Of a stretch of 64,000 nt of DNA, positions 56,864 to 64,000 are shown in pieces. Origin of the DNA: Actinomycetaceae bacterium (GTDB taxonomy: Bacteria > Actinomycetota > Actinomycetes > Actinomycetales > Actinomycetaceae); assembly GCA_030537735.1 (NCBI GenBank), contig JAUNVG010000007.1:1-64000 (forward strand), in the 5' to 3' direction. Below the pieces are notes generated by a model, which did no database searches, was not told the DNA's origin, and worked only from the letters and a program-made list of their open reading frames with translations. Position numbers and translations under genes: made by a program. Every line of letters begins with the position of its first letter. The first letter of the stretch is position 1.

Positions 56864-58189
56864 ATGTTCACTAATGATGCAGATTTCGAGAAATATCAGT
56901 TTGATGATTTTAAGAAGTGCTACTCTCATCAGGCTAGGGGAACAAGGGTAGAGTATATAGATCCTGACGCTACAGGTTCTGTCGCAAAGACAGTTTATTT
57001 TGCGAGGATTACACAGTTCCTAAACAAGCGTGTAAGTGAGGGCCGCTGGGGAGATAGGCTAAATAACCTAATCTTTCTGCCACCAACCGATCGTTTACCA
57101 GCACCTATTCTTGGTTGTGCCTTAGGATGCCTGATAGAGAATTTGGGCTCGGAACAAGGCGTAAGTCCTGGTTGCAATAGTTTAGACGACGAAATAAAGC
57201 GATTGAAGAGGCAAAGAAAGAACGGGTACGAGCCGCCGGAGCTGGAACTAGCAGAGAGTCTTTTGATCAAACCTATCAATAAGGACGACGTAAGGCAGAA
57301 AATATTACAGCTATTGGGTCTTCAATGTCATAAAGAACCTAACATTATCAGTGTGCTGTGGCGCTGCTACCAGGTTCGTGAAAAGAGGCGAGAAGAGATC
57401 GAGAAGGCTAAGTGCGGGAATCTAGCATCCAAAATTGCCACCTTAGATATTACAAATCCAGATGAACCAGAGTTAGTTTTCTTTTTAGCATCAGATCAAC
57501 TTGGATTTAGTGCCGAACCTACTACTGTCTTCCCTAAACACAAAGCGGATAAGTATCCTTTAGGAATTGCCTGGCTGTTGGCGCAAGATATCGGCGCCGA
57601 TGAAGAGAATCGTATTCTGGCCCGTCTTACTGATTATGTTCATTGTACACGTACGTTAGGCGGTGCATTTCTGTGGCCGACGGATGATCTAACCAATGGA
57701 AAGTGTCAATATAACGTCAGTCGAGGGGTGCGTAGTTCTATAGAAGACCGCGTTGATTTGACTCTGCTTGAAATTAAACACTATCTGGATGATCGTAATA
57801 ACTACGATAGTAAATTTGGTCAAAAAGAATGTCTGGGTACTAAGGCGGGAAATGTAATTCGTGAAAAGTGGTTATGTCGATTCGGTACTTTTCAAGAATA
57901 CGTCGACTTTATGATTTTTGGCGCCTTTGTAGATGAGGAAAACAGTGAGCTAATGCCCTTCAGTATTTTTGGTAAGTTTCCGGTTGAGTACCCCGACCGC
58001 AAGCAGATTCAACAGATGTACAAAGAATACGATGCTACTCAGTATGAGCCGGCGGAAGAGAAAGAGCAGGCGGAACAATTACTTCAAAGTATCGAGGGCA
58101 CCTTAGCTAGGGTGGAGTCTCGTGTAATGAAGCGTACACGCGCTATGGAGGATTATTTAGGGATTAGAAATAGCGCTGTAGTTGTGTAA
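56864..58189 (+). CDS. Protein of unknown function on the island
   Basis: The 441-residue protein is not one I recognise with confidence. It is soluble (no signal peptide or membrane segment), rich in charged residues and in cysteine in the first half. A region near 280-315 has the order LWPTDD, INV/YNVSRGVRSSIEDRVDLTLLEI and a long coiled stretch at the C-terminus (about 385-425). The middle (near 195) contains FFLASDQLGFSAEP. It has AAGGAA before the ATG, about 40-45% GC and A/T-ending codons, unlike neighbours. Gene neighbourhood (toxin-antitoxin upstream, peptidase fragment downstream) allows a defence or maintenance role but does not show it. Confidence 0.7.
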   Translation: MFTNDADFEKYQFDDFKKCYSHQARGTRVEYIDPDATGSVAKTVYFARITQFLNKRVSEGRWGDRLNNLIFLPPTDRLPAPILGCALGCLIENLGSEQGVSPGCNSLDDEIKRLKRQRKNGYEPPELELAESLLIKPINKDDVRQKILQLLGLQCHKEPNIISVLWRCYQVREKRREEIEKAKCGNLASKIATLDITNPDEPELVFFLASDQLGFSAEPTTVFPKHKADKYPLGIAWLLAQDIGADEENRILARLTDYVHCTRTLGGAFLWPTDDLTNGKCQYNVSRGVRSSIEDRVDLTLLEIKHYLDDRNNYDSKFGQKECLGTKAGNVIREKWLCRFGTFQEYVDFMIFGAFVDEENSELMPFSIFGKFPVEYPDRKQIQQMYKEYDATQYEPAEEKEQAEQLLQSIEGTLARVESRVMKRTRAMEDYLGIRNSAVVV

Positions 58190-58273
58190 GCAAATACGGG
58201 GACGCTGTTAAGTTCTGACTAGCTCCGGTAAGTCTAGGGGAGGGCTCCCTTTTACAAGGCATTTTCTGTCGAC

Positions 58274-58903
58274 ATGATGCTTACTTCACTCCAAGCGAAC
58301 GATCTGGACGCGCTGGAGTGCGTTACGTTCGTTGGCTATCAAAACGGCCTATATGATACCCATAGCTTCCTTCCTATCGCTCGGCGCGGACAGACGGCGA
58401 CGCCCATCCAGCTGAACTATCGAGGGGCACCTGCATTACTTATTGATGCCTCGGTGTTCGGTGGATCCAGTGGACGTCCTGTAGTCCTTTTAGATCGGGG
58501 TATGTACCAGACTCGGTCGGGAGGAACGGTCATCGGAATGAGGTTAATCCTGCTAGGAGTTCTCGCGGCTGTCCATGTGCGTCACACTGGCGGAATTGTT
58601 CAGGATCTTCCCGCTAGGCAGATCACCGTCTTTGACGAGGCACTCGACTTAGGTATCGTATTCAAAGCCCGCGCGATTCATGAATGTGTGAAACTGCTAC
58701 TAGCGCGGGTTGGAGCCGAGATCGTAGTGGGCCGTGAACCGGTACAGCCGCTCGAAGGAGTGGGTAGGGATCCCAGGATGGGTGAACCTGTTTTCAGTGC
58801 TCGTCCACCTGGGTGGTCGATTCCCGGCAGTGAACGTGCTGAATTTGCGCGGCGAAATGTTAGTTCCGTACTGAATATAGTGGAGTTCCGGTTCAACGTG
58901 TAG
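58274..58903 (+). pseudogene. Trypsin-like peptidase C-terminal fragment fused to YchF tail
   Basis: The 209-residue frame opens in the middle of a trypsin-like serine peptidase. VGYQNGLYDTHSFLPIARRG and IDASVFGGSSGRPVVLLDRG match the region around the catalytic Ser, where GSSGSP is usual and GSSGRP is seen here. The N-terminal half with the catalytic His and Asp is absent, and no such sequence precedes 58274. The frame then runs on into unrelated sequence and ends exactly with VEFRFNV, the YchF C-terminus. It is best read as a gene remnant plus a displaced ychF end. Confidence 0.65.
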
Positions 58904-59256
58904 TTTTGGGTGGTTCTCCCTTATGAGTTGACCGCCATGCCTTTGTCGCAAGGTATTTTTCGCGACCTCAACGTTCGAAGGTAGTCAGATTTCGAGGCCG
59001 GTGCGGCTCCTCCCAGCCACGTCGGCGCCATACCTAAGTGCGTGAAAACCTATCGTCCTCGCGTATTAGATCGGCAGAAAAGGGCCAGTTCTACTTACAG
59101 GATTTGCCTCGCCCAATGATGATCCCTCTCCTCATTCGGGCGTTTGCCCCGCTGGTGGCTCAACGGGCAGACTCAATGTGAGCTAGATTCGGCTGAGGTT
59201 GAACTGGCGCAGCAGCGCCGCCCCCCTAACTATGGGGAATTGCGCCGCATCCCCCT
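58904..59256. other. 353-bp region after the island
   Basis: This region separates the island from minus-strand genes. It holds a CGTCCTCG copy at 59054-59061. I see no gene, strong hairpin or promoter. Confidence 0.4.
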
Positions 59257-60015
59257 TTATTCTCTGTGCTGGGTTCTAAGGACTTCGAGGGCGTCGCGGT
59301 AGCGTTCGGATTCTAAGGCTGCCAGAGCTTCTTCTTCGCTACTTGCCTTCACTTCCTCAGCCACCTTGAATACAATGCGCTGCTGCTTTTCGTCGCTACC
59401 TGCGGCAAGGTCAAAAACACCGACGCAGTCCTTTTCCCCGGTTGGCTCCGACCCAGCGTTCATTAGATCCGGGTCCGTGGTGACCAGCAGCTGCGCTAGG
59501 TACCCGTACTCATGCTTGGTCTGCACCACCGCGCTTACTACTGCGGCGCGGTTACCTTGCGAATCCGTTAAGTCGATCGGCCATGCGTTAACTACCTTGT
59601 AGCTACCCAAGCACAGTCGTTGTCCCAACCAGTTATCGAAGTACCGAACTAACTCGGTTCCCTCACCGTCATAAACCTGTCCACCTTCAATGGTGAAAGG
59701 TCCATCGTTAGGTGACTGTTTTTCCCCATCTTTGATGCTGGTAAAGCTCTCCTCCACTCGACCTTCACCGGGGTAGTCAAAGCACAGCCGGTTATGCGTG
59801 GTGCAGTGCGTTTTTGTTTTAGGTGGCTGTGGCGTGGGAGTTTCACTCGGGGTGGGCAACTGGCTTTCCGTCGCCACGGGCGAGGTGACTGCGGGCTCCA
59901 CACCCGGCTGCGAAGGTGGGGATATGGCGCGGCCTCCGAAGACCCCGATTGCCCCTAGTGCTGTCGTTACCCCCACAGCAAGCACAGCCGCGAGTACCTT
60001 AGCGCCCGTCGTCAT
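59257..60015 (-). CDS. Membrane-anchored protein, paralogue of the adjacent pseudogene
   Basis: The 252-residue protein has an N-terminal membrane helix (about 6-28), a Pro/Thr/Ser-rich linker (about 30-65), and an extracellular domain with cysteines (HCTTHNRLCFDYPG, LGQRLCLGSY, GEKDCVGVF), ending in a helical EALAALESERYRDALEVLRT segment. Function unknown. The start is unsure: ATG 60015 has no ribosome site, while the frame stays open to 60237. A CTG at 60150 has AAGGA at ideal distance, and would add 45 Pro/Gly-rich residues. The next gene upstream on the strand is a degraded copy of the same family. Confidence 0.7.
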   Translation of the reverse strand: MTTGAKVLAAVLAVGVTTALGAIGVFGGRAISPPSQPGVEPAVTSPVATESQLPTPSETPTPQPPKTKTHCTTHNRLCFDYPGEGRVEESFTSIKDGEKQSPNDGPFTIEGGQVYDGEGTELVRYFDNWLGQRLCLGSYKVVNAWPIDLTDSQGNRAAVVSAVVQTKHEYGYLAQLLVTTDPDLMNAGSEPTGEKDCVGVFDLAAGSDEKQQRIVFKVAEEVKASSEEEALAALESERYRDALEVLRTQHRE

Positions 60016-60234
60016 GGTTGCGCCCGTCGCGCTGGCTCCAGTAACGCCCTGCGGCGCGCCGCCGGCAGCTACTTCACGGCCAGGCCGAGTCGCGTGCGTG
60101 ACTTCCTGCTGGTGAGGTGGAGGACAGGAACCTCCACCTTCCGGGTTCAGGTTGTTTTCCTTACTCGTTGTATGACCTTTCTTCCGCTCCCACCTTCGTG
60201 GCTTGCGTGCAGTTTCGGCTGCGGTTGTGTTGAG

Positions 60235-61628
60235 TTAGTTCCGCAGCGTCTTGAGGATCTTCAGTGCTCGTTCGTAGCGTTCTGACTGCAGTGCTTCAAT
60301 CGCTTCGGCCTCGTTACTGCTTTGTACGGGGTTCGCCACCCTAAACCACATGAAATCTTTACTTCCATCGGTTCGTGGTTGCACCAGGTGGTAGACGCAT
60401 TGATCGTAAGGCTCGTAGGGGCCGGCGTCTTCGAGCCGTGGATCGTTGGTGGCGAAAAGCTCAGCAGTGTACATTCCACCACTGTTGGTAATGCCAGCTG
60501 ACACGGTAGCGGGCCGCCCGGCAGTGTTGGATAAGTTGATGGGCCAGACACCGTTGATCTTGACTTGGCCGACGCAGTCGGAACCACCTAGCCAGATTTC
60601 ACGAAATTCCACTAATGCCACGCCGTCGGCGCCTACTACTTTGCCTACTTCGGATCCACCAGCATGTTCGATCTTCGCGTTAGCCGGGTAGTTGAAACAG
60701 ATATTGCTTTGGGTGCAGTGAGTTTTGGTTTCGGTCGAGTCAACCGGCGCTGCCTCCGTGGTCGCGGTGGGCGTCGGAGTTTGGCTCGGGGTTTCACTGG
60801 GAGTTTCTGAGGGGGCTCGCTAGGAGTGGCACTGGCGGTTGGTGAGGCTGATTCCGAGGGCGTGGGGGCAGCTTCGGGCGCGTTAAAGAAGTAGGTGCGT
60901 GCTGCAAAATACCCGCCAACGAGGACTCCGATCAGAACTACGACGGAGACAACCAGGATTAACATTTTGCGATTTGAATCATTCGGCGGTGTTTCACCCG
61001 CTTGCGCAGGTGCTCACAGGGCAGGTGGTGGGGGAGTGTAGTCCGCACTGTCTTGCGCCGCGGGCATCTGGGTGGTGTAGTCCCCACTGTCTTGCGCAGG
61101 TGCTCACAGGGCAGGTGGTGGGGGAGTGTAGTCCGCACTGTCTTGCGCCGCGGGCATCTGGGTGGTGCAGTCCGGGGCGCTGGTAGAAGCCGCCGCAGGG
61201 TAGTAAGTGTCAGAGCTGGCTGCCTCGGTTGTAGTGGTAACGGGGTCCACTACTGTGGTTTCAGCCTCGCCGGGTTGGGACTGCGGTACTTGCTGCTGTT
61301 GCGAGTCAGCCTCATTTATCGCGGTTTCAGGCTCTGGCTGCGTGGCTTCGGGCATCGGCACCGGTACTACGTACTGCGTTGCTTCCGGCATCGCCTGCGG
61401 CGCGGGTGGTTGAGTTTCTGCGTAGGGATCGACAGGGGCAGTGGCTGGCGGATACTGGTAGGCGTTAGGATCTGCTACCTGCGGAGTCTGCGGCGCGGCC
61501 TCGGGGGAGGAACGCACCCATTCCCACTGTTGAGTCTGTTCATCCCACCGCCACAAATGTGACTGTCCGGTGTTGGGATCCAGCTTCCACTGCTCGTAGC
61601 CGTTAGTCAATCTCCACGCCTTCCACAC
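60235..61628 (-). pseudogene. Broken surface-anchored protein gene (two stops, one frameshift)
   Basis: Read from GTG 61628 (TTAGGAG upstream), the frame gives a Trp-rich head (GYEQWKLDPNTGQSHLWRWD), a Pro/Glu/Thr linker, then TGA at 61106-61104. The same frame continues through a second TGA at 61016-61014 into a membrane helix (MLILVVSVVVLIGVLVGG, from 60965) and linker. A one-base loss in a C-run (GGGGG at 60811-60815 on +) then shifts it out of frame. In the new phase the domain KTHC...ICFNYPA to the end (60235) matches the intact paralogue downstream. Both TGA codons come from the two copies of a 90-bp duplication. It is probably dead, unless the errors are sequencing artefacts or stop readthrough occurs. 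Confidence 0.8.
61001..61180. repeat. 90-bp tandem duplication
   Basis: Two 90-bp units (from 61001 and 61091; shared start CTTGCGCAGGTGCTCACAGG) lie in the linker of the broken surface protein. The 90-bp length keeps the reading frame (30 codons), and each unit carries the same in-frame TGA on the minus strand. Confidence 0.92.
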
Positions 61629-62141
61629 GGGCTCCTAAGAAACTATTTCCATCCTATCTCAGGCCCGGAAAACGTAGCCGACCGATGGCGACAAATCGGG
61701 CTTCCTATTATTAGGCACCGATTTTAGTCTCACTGGCGTACCTAATTCTCTTTCCCTCACGCGGGTAGGAGCGCAGCCCCGCGCTCATGCTTTCACTGCC
61801 CCTACCCGTTGGCGAGGACGCAGCTGAAGAAGGCATCGAAACCGCCGCGCGCCGGGGGAGTGGTTTCCCTGCATTAGCCACGGTTAGATCACACACATTC
61901 GCCGCAGGGGAGCACGCATAGAAAGACACGTACTTTACCTGCGTCTAACATGGAAGTTACCCGTTCCAGTTTTTCTTGACTGAGTGTTTCAGCTACAGTC
62001 AGACTAACGAAACGGATACCCGCGCTGCCCTCCTGGTGGTGCGGTAAACCCATGTCCGACTGGATCTTCTAGCGGTAGGTGCCGCGGCGGCACTTGCCGC
62101 AGTGATCTGCGCCGAGGTGGGTGTCCCGACAGAAAGTATTA
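61629..62141. promoter_or_regulatory. 513-bp region with promoter of the opp-like operon
   Basis: This gap between divergent genes contains a CGAGGACG copy (61813-61820) and a possible -35 box TTGACT (61976-61981), without a clear -10. A palindrome-like GGTGCCGCGGCGGCAC lies near 62080. A 72-residue minus-strand frame (61711-61929) has no family features. No solute-binding gene precedes the permeases here. Confidence 0.4.
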
Positions 62142-63131
62142 GTGCCTATGTTCTTCTATTTGGCGCGTAGATTAGCGAACTACGTCGTGCTGCTTTTCAT
62201 CGCAGTTTCACTGGCGTACCTGATCGCTTCATCTACCATGGATCCGCGCACGCTATTCGACATTTCCGACGCTACCCGCGACTGGGGTGCGATCGAGCGG
62301 CAGCTAGTTGAGTACAACATTTCCCGCTCCACGCCAGTGCTGGAACGCTACCAGATCTGGATCACCAAGATCTTCACTTCCTGGGACTGGGGTGTTACCC
62401 CGCAGGGAACCGACGTCGGCAGCATCATTGGCGTTCGTATTTGGGTCTCTTTGCGCCTAATCATCCTCGGCTCCATCATCGGCATGGTCGGTGGCGTGGC
62501 TTTGGGTGCTTGGACTGCGGCGCGTCAGTACAAGATGTCTGACCGCGTCTTTTCCCTGCTGGCTCTAATCATTATTTCCACCCCCACCATCGTGCTTGCG
62601 ACTTTGCTGCAAATCGGTGCGACGCGCTACAACCTGGCGACCGGCACGGAGTTCTTCGAGTTCATGGGTGAAACCGGCCGCCACGGTGACTATTTCGGGG
62701 CTGCTTTCATTGACCGGCTCCAGCACCTTCTACTGCCCACGATTTCCATGTCACTTCACGGTATCGCGTCCTATTCGCGCTACCAGCGCAACATGATGCT
62801 CGACACCTTGGGGGCTGACTACGTGCGCACTGCCCGCGCGAAGGGATTGCGTAAGTCGGCCGCTATCCGCAACCACGCTTTACGCACCGCCTTGGTGCCG
62901 ATGGCCACCATGTTTGCGTTCGCGGTTGCGGGTCTGTTCCTGGGTGCGACCATTACCGAGCAGGTATTCGGCTGGCACGGTATGGGTATTTTCGGTGTGG
63001 AGTCCATTCACGGCCAAGACATTAACGGCACTGCTGCGGTGGTGGCGTTCTCCGGGGTTTGTACCCTCACAGGTGCGTTGCTTTCGGACGTGCTGACCGT
63101 AGTCGTTGACCCGCGTGTGAGAGTGAGCTGA
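62142..63131 (+). CDS. Oligopeptide/dipeptide ABC transporter permease (OppB/DppB type)
   Basis: Membrane subunit of a peptide-type ABC importer. The protein (about 329 residues) opens FFYLARRLANYVVLLF, a family-typical first helix, has six membrane segments, and carries the EAA-like loop DYVRTARAKGLRKSAAIRNHALRTAL near residue 230. The start is uncertain: GTG 62142 with AGAAAG upstream, ATG 62148 or GTG 62121. The second permease begins seven bases after the stop. Peptides are the usual substrate, but nickel or sugars are possible. Confidence 0.88.
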   Translation: MPMFFYLARRLANYVVLLFIAVSLAYLIASSTMDPRTLFDISDATRDWGAIERQLVEYNISRSTPVLERYQIWITKIFTSWDWGVTPQGTDVGSIIGVRIWVSLRLIILGSIIGMVGGVALGAWTAARQYKMSDRVFSLLALIIISTPTIVLATLLQIGATRYNLATGTEFFEFMGETGRHGDYFGAAFIDRLQHLLLPTISMSLHGIASYSRYQRNMMLDTLGADYVRTARAKGLRKSAAIRNHALRTALVPMATMFAFAVAGLFLGATITEQVFGWHGMGIFGVESIHGQDINGTAAVVAFSGVCTLTGALLSDVLTVVVDPRVRVS

Positions 63132-63137
63132 TCGGCA

Positions 63138-64000
63138 TGGCGAATGAGAAGAACCCGGATCAGATTGTTGATCTCACTACCTTAAACGAGGATGAGCTTC
63201 CCACCACGACAGCGCTCGCTTCGGAGGAGGCCTCCGACCCCAAGCAGCTAACTCGCGGGGCGCTGATCCGCCGGCGTTTTTGGCGTTCGAACGTTTCCCG
63301 CGTGGGTGTGTTCGGCTTCGGCTTCATCGTTATCCTGGCGATCGTCGGCCCCTACCTCACGCCGTGGGAGTTCACGGATGTTGACAATAGTGCTTTCTTG
63401 AAACCGCCTTCGGCTGACCACTGGTTTGGTACCACCCAGGGTGGTCGCGACGTCCTCGCCCTGACGGTGGAGGGGTTGCGTAAGTCCCTCCTTATCGGTA
63501 TTTCCGTGGCTTTGATCCAAACCTTCCTGGCGGCGGTAATCGGTTCGTCGGCGGCGTATTTCGGCAAGGTCGTAGACAAGGTCCTGCTGTGGATCATTGA
63601 CCTTCTCCTGGTGGTCCCGTCCTTCCTTATCATCGCTGTTATTTCGCAGCGCTCCCAGGGGGCGAACAGCTCGGTGCTGGCGTTAATCATCCTGCTGGCG
63701 GCGTTCGGCTGGATGCTTTCGGCGCGCGTGGTGCGTTCCATGACGTTGTCGGTGAAGAACTACGAGTACGTAACTGCCGCTAAATACATGTCGGTGCCCT
63801 CTTACGTGATTGTTGGTAAACACATCATTCCGAACGTGGCGTCTTACCTGATTATCGACGCGGCCTTGGGGTTCGTGGCTGCCGTTATGTCTGAGACGGT
63901 GCTTTCGTACTTCGGTTTCGGTGTGCAGTCCCCGGACACTTCGCTTGGCACACTAATCGCTGAGGGCCAGTCCATGGCGACGACCTTCCCGTGGATCTTC
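63138..64000 (+). CDS. Oligopeptide/dipeptide ABC transporter permease (OppC/DppC type), cut by window end
   Basis: Partner permease of the preceding gene; the window ends inside it (about 287 residues are visible, no stop). A 45-residue acidic N-terminal tail precedes the first helix (VGVFGFGFIVILAIVGPYL), and the DppC features follow: HWFGTTQGGRDVLA, then the docking loop NYEYVTAAKYMSVPS and HIIPNVASYLIID. Start ATG 63138. ATPase genes are expected beyond the window. Confidence 0.92.

Larger units (their letters stand above)
56149..58903. mobile_element. AT-rich genomic island inserted at the ychF 3' end
   Basis: Between the ychF stop and 58903 the DNA changes to roughly 40-48% GC with AT-rich codons, a toxin-antitoxin pair, an unrecognised ORF and a gene fragment. 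The seven-residue end of YchF (VEFRFNV plus stop, 56125-56148) recurs at 58880-58903 with synonymous bases (GAGTTCCGGTTCAACGTG) that suit the host better. None of the 8-mers listed for the window falls between 55807 and 59054. No integrase or transposase is present, so the mobiliser has been lost or acted in trans. Confidence 0.6.

Noticed and set aside
56149..58903. A prophage
   Set aside because: No integrase, structural or replication gene is present; at 2.7 kb it is only an island or remnant.
61014..61106. Selenocysteine at the in-frame TGA codons
   Set aside because: The surrounding linker is low-complexity, no SECIS-like hairpin is evident, and a downstream frameshift indicates decay.
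61711..61929. A 72-residue minus-strand gene
   Set aside because: No ribosome site, no recognisable domain and poor codon character.

Overview
The window looks like chromosome from a high-GC Gram-positive bacterium of the order Actinomycetales, most likely family Actinomycetaceae (Schaalia, Actinotignum, Trueperella and relatives). Reasons: roughly 58-60% GC by eye, frequent GTG and TTG starts, actinobacterial gene orders (pth-mfd-lipoprotein-eno-ftsB/divIC-DUF501-ppx/gppA), an LppM-like lipoprotein, a DUF222/HNH gene, and a ZTP riboswitch before glyA-folD that closely resembles the one I recall from Schaalia (Actinomyces) odontolytica. The genus is an inference.

Layout. 0.1-9.7 kb: polyphosphate kinase 2, an NhaC-type antiporter, malate dehydrogenase, a three-gene sugar ABC importer with a DasR-like operator and no ATPase gene, and a DUF222/HNH protein. 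9.8-13.4 kb: one-carbon metabolism (purU, then a 28-bp tandem repeat array, a ZTP riboswitch and glyA-folD). 13.8-15.7 kb: a GntR/YtrA-type regulator and its ABC exporter. 16-20 kb: a ribbon-helix-helix protein, a two-module VOC protein, and an MFS symporter plus ornithine cyclodeaminase-family gene separated by a strongly structured intergenic RNA candidate. 20-25.9 kb: cardiolipin synthase, a YwiC-like protein, exonuclease III, a YihY/BrkB protein and a 2'-5' RNA ligase-like protein. 26.3-28.8 kb: galT-galK. 29-39.5 kb: LppM-like lipoprotein, pth, mfd, a lipoprotein, eno, a divisome protein, DUF501 and Ppx/GppA. 39.6-55 kb: nhaA, a tRNA, BI-1 family, FKBP, msrA, an AI-2E/PerM family protein, greA, hemolysin III family, a cis-prenyltransferase, a PfkB kinase, xseB-xseA, ispH, rmuC and an anchored esterase. 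55-56.1 kb: ychF.

An AT-rich island (about 56.15-58.9 kb) sits directly behind ychF. It holds a HigB/HigA-type toxin-antitoxin pair, an unrecognised 441-residue protein and a fragment of a trypsin-like peptidase. The last seven residues of YchF recur, synonymously recoded, at the far end of the island, which suggests insertion into the ychF 3' end. After it come two paralogous surface-anchored proteins, one intact and one broken by two in-frame TGA codons and a frameshift, and then the start of an oligopeptide ABC permease operon cut by the window edge.

The signals I consider most worth checking are: (1) an 8-mer, CGAGGACG, found at least 42 times in both orientations, in several reading frames and as inverted pairs in terminators, the distribution typical of DNA-uptake or Chi-like sequences; (2) the three-way-junction RNA candidate at 18.5-18.65 kb upstream of the ornithine cyclodeaminase-family gene; and (3) the island at ychF. 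All counts were made by eye without computation.
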